Assembly: GCA_035647615.1 (NCBI GenBank)
Contig: DASRND010000009.1
Span: forward strand, 1-64,000
From: Bacteroidales bacterium
GTDB taxonomy: Bacteria > Bacteroidota > Bacteroidia > Bacteroidales > 4484-276
Direction: 5' to 3'
DNA length: 64,000 nucleotides
Every line of letters begins with the position of its first letter. Within the stretch, counting starts at the first letter, position 1. The position numbers were made by a program, and so were the translations under genes. Below are positions 57,914 through 64,000 of this stretch, piece after piece. A model generated the notes under the pieces. That model ran no database searches. It was not told the DNA's origin and was given only the letters and a program-made list of their open reading frames with translations.

Positions 57914-59629
57914 ATGCCAACACTCAATTGGATAGGAAAAGAAAAAGTGGTGAGCCATCACCAGGACGTGCCATACAGAGTATTGGAACACAAATACGGT
58001 TTTACGGCAGACGCTTCGACAGGCGCAGGGAAAGAACAAACCGAACCCACCAACAGCGGAAACAAAATAATTCACGGTGACAACCTTGAAGCCCTAAAAA
58101 GCCTGCTGCCCGAATACGAAGGAAAAGTAAAGTGCATTTACATCGACCCGCCTTACAACACCGGAAACGAAAGCTGGGTGTATAACGACAACGTAAACCA
58201 CCCGAAAATTAAGAAGTGGCTGGGCGAAGTGGTTGGCAAAGATGGCGAAGACCTTACCCGCCACGACAAGTGGCTCTGTATGATGTACCCTCGATTAAAA
58301 TTACTTCACAAACTTTTGGCTGATGATGGAGCAATTTTCATAAGCATTGATCATAATGAGCAATCATATTTAAAATTGTTGTGTGATGAAATTTTTGGAC
58401 GAAGTAATTTTATTTTTAACTTTTCAAGAGTTACTAAAAAAGCAGGAAAATCTTCTGACGTTATTTCGTTTAATAATGACAACTTATTTTTTATTCAAAA
58501 ATCGAACAAGACTAAGTTTTATCCTTTTGAACACAATGATATTGGATTTAAACATTCAGATGTGTTTGTTAAAGAAAGGGGACTATACAAATTAAATCAA
58601 ACTTTAGATTATGGTTCTATACAGTATTCCGCCTCCCTTGATTATGAGATAGAAATAGAGGGAGATATTTTTAGACCCGGGAACGTATCTTATGAAGAAA
58701 TGCATCAAAGGCAATCAAAAAATCCAAAAAGTGATTTTTGTTGGAGATGGTCTAAAGATTTATTTGAATTTGGTTTGAAAAATGGGTTTATAGTTATAAA
58801 AAAATCCAAAAACGGGAAAAGAATTTACACGAAAACCTATCAAAAATGCACTATTAACAAGCAAAATGGATATAGTTTAGAATACAACAAAAGAACAAAG
58901 GCTTTATCTACATTAGAGTTTATTGAGAATCGGTTCTCGAATGATAATTCTAAAAAAGAATTAGAAAGTATTTTTGGTACAAAGGTTTTTGAATATTCAA
59001 AACCATCAATTCTAGTGGAAACAATAATTAAATTTTCTACCGACAAAAACTCCATCATCCTCGACTCTTTCGCAGGCTCAGGAACAACCGCCCACGCAGT
59101 TTTAAATCTAAATAAACAAGACGGTGGCAATCGGAAATTCATTTTGGTGGAAATGGAAGATTATGCCAACGACATTACTGCCGAACGAGTAAAACGGGTA
59201 GCCCAAGGCTATGGCGCTTCGGCAGGCTCAGCTACCGCAAAAAAAGTGGAAGGTACAGGCGGTGCATTCGATTTTTACGAATTGGGTTTGCCACTTTTTG
59301 ACGAAAACCAAAACCTGAATGAAAAAGTCGATATTGAGAAAATAAGAGAATACATTTGGTTTTCAGAAACCCGGACTTCGGCTAAGCTCAGTCATCAAGT
59401 TTCAAATGAGGATGATAAATATTTTTTGGGCGAGAAAGATGAAACGGTTTATTATTTCATTTATGAAAAAGACCAATTAACAACCCTTGATTTTGATGCT
59501 TTGGAACTCATAAAAATCAAAGGCGAGCAATACGTCATTTATGCCGACAATTGTTTGCTTCCAAAAGAATTTATGGCAAAGAAGAACATCGTTTTCAAAA
59601 AAATACCACGCGACATAACGCGGTTTTAA
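57914..59629 (+). CDS. mod: Type III restriction-modification methyltransferase (Mod)
   Basis: A 571-residue beta-class adenine methyltransferase: catalytic motif IV is D78-P-P-Y81 (YIDPPYNTGNESW) and the SAM motif I is DSFAGSGTT (about 384-392). Between them (about residues 130-375) lies the target recognition domain, whose DNA (58310-59040) is visibly more AT-rich than the flanking conserved parts. Mod methylates one strand of an asymmetric site and guides Res. It is the first intact gene of mod-RhuM-like-res. The XRE remnant upstream suggests lost regulation. No repeat tract suited to phase variation is visible in the gene. Confidence 0.9.
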   Translation: MPTLNWIGKEKVVSHHQDVPYRVLEHKYGFTADASTGAGKEQTEPTNSGNKIIHGDNLEALKSLLPEYEGKVKCIYIDPPYNTGNESWVYNDNVNHPKIKKWLGEVVGKDGEDLTRHDKWLCMMYPRLKLLHKLLADDGAIFISIDHNEQSYLKLLCDEIFGRSNFIFNFSRVTKKAGKSSDVISFNNDNLFFIQKSNKTKFYPFEHNDIGFKHSDVFVKERGLYKLNQTLDYGSIQYSASLDYEIEIEGDIFRPGNVSYEEMHQRQSKNPKSDFCWRWSKDLFEFGLKNGFIVIKKSKNGKRIYTKTYQKCTINKQNGYSLEYNKRTKALSTLEFIENRFSNDNSKKELESIFGTKVFEYSKPSILVETIIKFSTDKNSIILDSFAGSGTTAHAVLNLNKQDGGNRKFILVEMEDYANDITAERVKRVAQGYGASAGSATAKKVEGTGGAFDFYELGLPLFDENQNLNEKVDIEKIREYIWFSETRTSAKLSHQVSNEDDKYFLGEKDETVYYFIYEKDQLTTLDFDALELIKIKGEQYVIYADNCLLPKEFMAKKNIVFKKIPRDITRF

Positions 59630-59689
59630 TGATGAATGCTCAATTGAGCTATTTCCATTTTGCAGACAACTGAAACAAAAATAAAAACA

Positions 59690-60679
59690 ATGAGTGAACT
59701 TGAGCCAACGCAAAACAACTTTATACTTTATACTGCACCAGAAGGTGAAGTGAAGCTAACTGTTTTGTTGGAAAACGAAACGATTTGGTTGACGCAAGAG
59801 CAAATGAGCCAGCTTTTCGACCGTGAGCGAAGCGTGATAACCAAGCATATAGGCAATGTTTTTGGCGAAGGCGAATTGGAAGAAAAAAGCAATGTGCAAA
59901 ATTTGCACATTAGTGGTTCGGACAAGCCTGTTAAGTTCTATAACCTAGATGTTATCATTTCGGTTGGTTACCGTGTAAAGTCGCAAAGAGGCACACAATT
60001 TAGAATTTGGGCTACCAAAACCCTGAAAGAATACCTTATCAAAGGTTTTGTGCTGGACGATAACCGATTGAAGCAAGGCGAAGCGCTTTTTGGTAAAGAC
60101 TACTTCAAAGAGTTATTGGAGCGTGTTCGTTCCATCAGGGCAAGCGAACGCAGAATTTACCAGCAAATCACCGATATTTTTGCCGAATGTAGTATCGACT
60201 ATGACCCTCGGTCGGAAATCACAAAGAATTTTTATGCATTGGTTCAAAACAAATTCCATTTTGCCATAACCGGACAAACTGCGGCTGAAATTATTTATAA
60301 AAATGCCAATGCTAACAGAATAAATATGGGCTTAACTACCTGGAAAAATGCACCCGAAGGAAGAATCGTAAAAACAGATACCGGCATTGCCAAAAATTAT
60401 CTGCTAGAAAAAGAGATAAAGCAATTGGAGCGAACCATAACAGGCTATTTTGACTATATCGAAAATTTGATAGAGCGGGAAAACACCTTTACAATGGAAG
60501 GTTTGGCAAACAGCGTAGATAGGTTTTTGAACTTTAACGAATTCAAAATTTTAGACGGCAAAGGAAAAATATCGCACAGCAGAGCCATTACCAAAGCGGG
60601 TACAGAGTATGACCAATTTAACAAGACTCAAAAAATTATTTCTGATTTTGACAAAGAAATTAAGAAATTGAAAAAATAA
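59690..60679 (+). CDS. RhuM-family protein between mod and res
   Basis: A 329-residue protein from the ATG at 59690; an earlier TTG in frame at 59660 is less likely. It starts with an N-terminal helix-turn-helix-like part (ENETIWLTQEQMSQLFDRERSVITKHIGN), the conserved KFYNLDVIISVGYRVKSQRGTQFRIWA block, and a C-terminal coiled-coil region. RhuM proteins were named from a Salmonella pathogenicity-island gene and are often found inside restriction-modification operons; their function is unknown, with a DNA-binding or regulatory role being likely. It is 60 bases after mod and three before res, so it is part of the operon. Confidence 0.85.
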   Translation: MSELEPTQNNFILYTAPEGEVKLTVLLENETIWLTQEQMSQLFDRERSVITKHIGNVFGEGELEEKSNVQNLHISGSDKPVKFYNLDVIISVGYRVKSQRGTQFRIWATKTLKEYLIKGFVLDDNRLKQGEALFGKDYFKELLERVRSIRASERRIYQQITDIFAECSIDYDPRSEITKNFYALVQNKFHFAITGQTAAEIIYKNANANRINMGLTTWKNAPEGRIVKTDTGIAKNYLLEKEIKQLERTITGYFDYIENLIERENTFTMEGLANSVDRFLNFNEFKILDGKGKISHSRAITKAGTEYDQFNKTQKIISDFDKEIKKLKK

Positions 60680-60682
60680 GGT

Positions 60683-63343
60683 ATGGAATTAAAAAGCTAT
60701 CAGCGAAAAGTAATAGAGAATTTGGAAGAATACCTGGGCTATGTCCAGGAGCATAAAAGCCTGGCTAAAGCCTTCAACCAGTATTGGAAAGACAAGATTG
60801 GCCCCTACAATCCTTTGGACGGCACAGGAATGGAACCCTATAAAAACAACATTCCTAACTCAGCCCACGTATGCATAAAAGTTCCAACGGCAGGTGGTAA
60901 AACCTTTATTGCCGTTAATGCCCTGCACACCATTTTTTCGGCTTACGATTCAGCAAAACCCAAAGCTGTTATTTGGTTAGTGCCCTGGAGCAATCTTTTA
61001 CAACAAACTGTAAACACACTTTCCAATCCCGAACATCCATATCGCCAAAAACTAAATTCGCTTTTTAACAACCGGGTAGAGATTTACCAAAAAGCAGATT
61101 TGTTGCAGGGTTCAAACTTCAACCCAACGGTTGTAAAAGACCAGTTGAGCATTTTTGTAATGAGCTTTGCCAGTTTAAGAGCAAAAAACAAGGAAGATAG
61201 AAAAGTATTTCAGGAAAATGGACAATTAGAAGCTTTTGTTTCTCAATACAAAAACAACGAGCATATTTTGAGCGGTGTGGATGATACTGCTTTAATCAAC
61301 GTTTTACGGTATCTAAATCCTGTTTTGGTGGTTGATGAAAGCCACAATGCCGAAAGTGAGTTGAGTGTGGATATGCTCAAAAACCTGAATCCTTCATTCA
61401 TTCTTGATTTAACAGCAACACCAAAAGACAATAGCAATATTGTAAGTCTTGTACCTGCCATTGAACTAAAAAAGGAGCACATGGTAAAACTTCCTGTAAT
61501 CGTGTACAACAGCCACGACAAAACGGAAGTCATTAACAACGCTTTGCACTTGCAACGCAAATTGGAAAACCTTGCTAAAAAGCAAGAAGACGAAGGCGGT
61601 AAATATATCAGACCGATTGTACTGTTTCAGGCACAACCAAAAACCAAAGACGATAACACGACTTTTGAAAAACTGAAAGAACAGTTGTTGGGATTAGGAA
61701 TTACAGAAAGTTATATCAAAATTAAAACAGCCAACATAGACGAATTGAAAGGCATTGATTTGATGGATGCAGCATGTGAAGTCCGTTACATCATCACCAT
61801 CAACGCCTTGAAAGAGGGTTGGGATTGCCCGTTTGCTTACATTTTAGCTTCGTTGGCCGACAAGTCAAGTTCGGTAGATGTAGAGCAGATTTTGGGTCGT
61901 GTGTTACGCCAACCTTATGTGCAACGCCACAAAGCATTTCAATTAAACCTTTCTTATGTTTTAACCGCTTCTGCAAAGTTCAACGAAACCCTGCAGAGCA
62001 TTGTAAAAGGTTTGCAGGAATCAGGCTTTAGCGAAAAAGATTATCGCAAAGTGGATAAAATGACTGACGAAGAAAAGAAAACTACTGCGGTTGACCCGGT
62101 AGAATCATTCTTATTTCCGGAACAACATCCCGAAGTTTCGGGAGAACAACAAGAAGAAACTATCGACAAAAACCGAGTTACGTTTGACCCATCCCGAAAT
62201 TTGTCAGGAGCTGATGAAGAAACCGAAACAACTTCGGTAATACAAGAAATTGAAACTCTTGCGGAAGAACAAAACCGACAATTAGAAGAGAAAATAAAAG
62301 AACAGGAAAAACAACCTGTCGACGAAAACATATTCATAGAAATGGGTACAAAAGTAAAACGCTATAAAGTTAAGGAGTCCAACAAGGATCTTATTGATAA
62401 AATTGAGTTTCCGCAGTTTTTCATCAAAGTAACGGCAAGTGATATTTTTGGTACAGACGAAGAATTGCTCAATCGTGAATCATTGCTCAAAGATTTTAAA
62501 CTTTCGAACGAAGACATTAAAATTGACTTTGATCAAATTTCATCTGATTTGTATAAAGTTGACTTAGAAGAAGCCAAAAAGAACGAGTACAGACCTTCTT
62601 TTACCAAAATTGAAAATAGTACGGTGAAAGACCCCATTACCGAATACATTTTAGCCAAACCATTAGGGAATCAAATAACAGACATCACGCATCAAATGAT
62701 GCAGATTATCGGAAATATGTACCCAATTCCCGACCAGGAAATCAAAGTTTACATTGGACGTATTCTGCAGAGTATAAACACCGAACAACTTCGTGATATC
62801 CTGGTTAGAAAGTGGAGTTACACAGACAAGATAAAAGTTAAGATTCGGCAATTGTCAGACAGTTATGCCGAAGGTCGTTTTATGGACTTACTGAAATCAA
62901 AAAGAATTAGCACCAAAGCAAATTGGAAGTTAGGCAGCGAAATTGTGCCAGGCAACACAAGTTCATCCATTGGAAATTCACTTTACGAAAGAGAAGGTTC
63001 AATGAATGGTTTTGAAGAACGGGTTGCAATGGAAATCGGAACTTCTTCAAACGTTGTATTTTGGCATAGGAACTTAGAACGCGGAAAAGGTTTTTACATC
63101 AATGGCTTTAAAGCCAATCATTACCCTGACTTTATTCTACAAACAAAATCAGGAAAGACCATTTTAATAGAAACCAAAGGCGACCATTTGGACGGTTCAG
63201 ACAGCGAAGCAAAATCCCGACTTGGTAACGAATGGGAAAGACAAGCAGGCCAAGACTTTGCCTATTTTATGGTATTTGACAAGAAAGAAATTAAAGGAGC
63301 TTACACGTTGGACAAAGCAAAGGAATTGATAAGTAAAATGTAA
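60683..63343 (+). CDS. res: Type III restriction endonuclease subunit (Res)
   Basis: An 886-residue DEAD/DEAH-type helicase-nuclease. The Walker A is TAGGKT (G71-T74), motif II is D218-E-S-H221, motif III is LTATP, and a helicase C domain has VEQILGRVLRQPY. The C-terminal PD-(D/E)XK nuclease is complete: P815-D816 in HYPDFIL and E830-T-K832 in ILIETKGD. It translocates or slides on DNA with Mod and cuts near two head-to-head sites. Start is three bases after the RhuM-like gene. Length is typical. The subunit appears intact, so the system is probably active provided Mod is. Confidence 0.9.
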   Translation: MELKSYQRKVIENLEEYLGYVQEHKSLAKAFNQYWKDKIGPYNPLDGTGMEPYKNNIPNSAHVCIKVPTAGGKTFIAVNALHTIFSAYDSAKPKAVIWLVPWSNLLQQTVNTLSNPEHPYRQKLNSLFNNRVEIYQKADLLQGSNFNPTVVKDQLSIFVMSFASLRAKNKEDRKVFQENGQLEAFVSQYKNNEHILSGVDDTALINVLRYLNPVLVVDESHNAESELSVDMLKNLNPSFILDLTATPKDNSNIVSLVPAIELKKEHMVKLPVIVYNSHDKTEVINNALHLQRKLENLAKKQEDEGGKYIRPIVLFQAQPKTKDDNTTFEKLKEQLLGLGITESYIKIKTANIDELKGIDLMDAACEVRYIITINALKEGWDCPFAYILASLADKSSSVDVEQILGRVLRQPYVQRHKAFQLNLSYVLTASAKFNETLQSIVKGLQESGFSEKDYRKVDKMTDEEKKTTAVDPVESFLFPEQHPEVSGEQQEETIDKNRVTFDPSRNLSGADEETETTSVIQEIETLAEEQNRQLEEKIKEQEKQPVDENIFIEMGTKVKRYKVKESNKDLIDKIEFPQFFIKVTASDIFGTDEELLNRESLLKDFKLSNEDIKIDFDQISSDLYKVDLEEAKKNEYRPSFTKIENSTVKDPITEYILAKPLGNQITDITHQMMQIIGNMYPIPDQEIKVYIGRILQSINTEQLRDILVRKWSYTDKIKVKIRQLSDSYAEGRFMDLLKSKRISTKANWKLGSEIVPGNTSSSIGNSLYEREGSMNGFEERVAMEIGTSSNVVFWHRNLERGKGFYINGFKANHYPDFILQTKSGKTILIETKGDHLDGSDSEAKSRLGNEWERQAGQDFAYFMVFDKKEIKGAYTLDKAKELISKM

Positions 63344-63512
63344 AACCCTCGCTATTTGCAAGCACATCATCCGTTGGCTAAATTGTGAATCATCAAAAGG
63401 AAATTGTTGTTCCACAAAAAATAACTAAAAGGACAGGTGTTTTTAAAATTAAAATCTCAGATCCCTGAGCTGCTATGATTCTTTGGAGTTTGTTTTTTGG
63501 AATTTTCCCCAC

Positions 63513-64000
63513 CTACTCGCATCCCGGCAAAATGAGCGATCTCGCTTGTTTCATTTTTATAAAATACAATTTCCCCAACTGTAGCTCCGGCAATGTATTT
63601 ATCGCCTTTTCGGGCCAGTAGATATGCCAGTCGGCCACCTCTTTTATTGCTTCCAGGTCGTCACCCAGGATGGAATACAGGTCGTCGGTGGCAACGTTGC
63701 ACGGCATGGTCACGGGCAGCACCGACCAGCCTTCAGCTAAGTAGAGCCCTTTGTTAATCATACTGTAGCCCTCCACCAAAAGCTGCTGCGGGGAAAGGAG
63801 ACAAATTATTAAACCTTTTTCTGGTTGCCATTTGCCGATGGTATTAATACCAAAAAATGGCCGGTAAATCCCCTGGGAATTATAGGCAAAAAGTACCGAT
63901 GCCGAAAGCTCCCCAAACAGATCATCCATGGTGAGGGCGGGCCGCACATACGACGAAATGCCACTCCAACCTTCGCGCATCGCAATGTTGTGGCTATACA
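63513..64000 (-). CDS. C-terminal part of a large secreted or surface protein, cut by the window edge
   Basis: The frame is open to the right edge and lacks a start, so only the last 162 residues are visible. They begin YSHNIAMREGWSGISSYVRPA and continue with DLFGELSASVLFAYNSQGIYRPFFGINTIGKWQ, EGYSMINKGLYLAEGW and a final strand LQLGKLYFIKMKQA. The GWSGISSY...P and LPLTEG-like pattern recurs in large T9SS-linked or FG-GAP-type surface proteins of Bacteroidota, where such blocks sit near the C-terminus. No sorting domain is seen at the actual C-terminus (LILPGCE). The remaining gene and its role lie outside the window. Confidence 0.6.
   Translation of the reverse strand, partial: YSHNIAMREGWSGISSYVRPALTMDDLFGELSASVLFAYNSQGIYRPFFGINTIGKWQPEKGLIICLLSPQQLLVEGYSMINKGLYLAEGWSVLPVTMPCNVATDDLYSILGDDLEAIKEVADWHIYWPEKAINTLPELQLGKLYFIKMKQARSLILPGCE

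Overview
The window looks like chromosome of a member of the Bacteroidota, probably a Bacteroidales-type environmental lineage. The evidence is several secreted proteins with type IX secretion (T9SS) C-terminal sorting domains, a TonB receptor with a carboxypeptidase-like N-terminal domain, the long IspG form with an inserted domain, a ResB-CcsA fusion for cytochrome c maturation, RND-TolC fusions, and TAnnTTTG promoter -7 motifs close to start codons. Ribosome-binding sites are mostly weak. I see no rRNA, tRNA or CRISPR array.

Layout. 1-1.2 kb: an AT-rich PD-(D/E)XK nuclease gene, perhaps cut by the left edge. 1.3-4.3 kb: tandem paralogous T9SS adhesin-like proteins ending at a strong terminator. 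4.4-8.9 kb (minus strand): a bc-type quinol-oxidising module (cytochrome b, Rieske, octaheme cytochrome with TPRs) interrupted by a four-helix-bundle gene flanked by inverted heptanucleotide arrays. 9.3-11.2 kb: ECF sigma factor plus an unusual membrane-anchored beta-barrel partner. 11.5-27.4 kb: housekeeping and envelope genes (TIGR03790-like protein, deoxynucleoside kinase, GH3-like enzyme, IspE, PorV/Q-like and HhH/barrel proteins, S9 peptidase, fructosamine kinase, a second ECF sigma/anti-sigma pair), separated by repeat-rich intergenic DNA. 27.5-33.2 kb: an AT-rich accessory block with a single-chain R-M-S restriction enzyme and its XRE regulator, a TlpA-like thioredoxin, and a RelE-type toxin-antitoxin pair between two direct repeats.

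33.4-47.5 kb is envelope, metal and respiratory biology: a His-rich membrane protein followed by a TonB receptor with a CxxC plug, the CcsBA cytochrome c synthase, an HGSNAT-like acyltransferase, a DUF2202 ferritin-like lipoprotein, and a CusA-TolC fusion with its CusB adaptor. CcsBA could supply heme attachment for the octaheme cytochrome encoded 30 kb away.

48.5-55.5 kb is the most interesting block: six tightly packed genes encoding a PqqD-like small protein, an ATP-grasp ligase, a DAP-decarboxylase-like PLP enzyme, a urea-transporter/M23 peptidase fusion, a TPR/outer-membrane barrel protein and a TPR protein. I do not recognise this set as a described pathway. It reads like a cytosolic amino-acid or peptide modification unit coupled to inner-membrane, periplasmic and outer-membrane components. 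56-57.7 kb is ispG. 57.8-63.3 kb is a type III restriction-modification operon (decayed XRE regulator, mod, RhuM-like gene, res). The right edge holds the 3' end of another surface-type protein gene.

Across the window, intergenic DNA carries several dispersed repeat families. The most striking is a set of degenerate 7-bp arrays at seven loci, two of which have become coding sequence.
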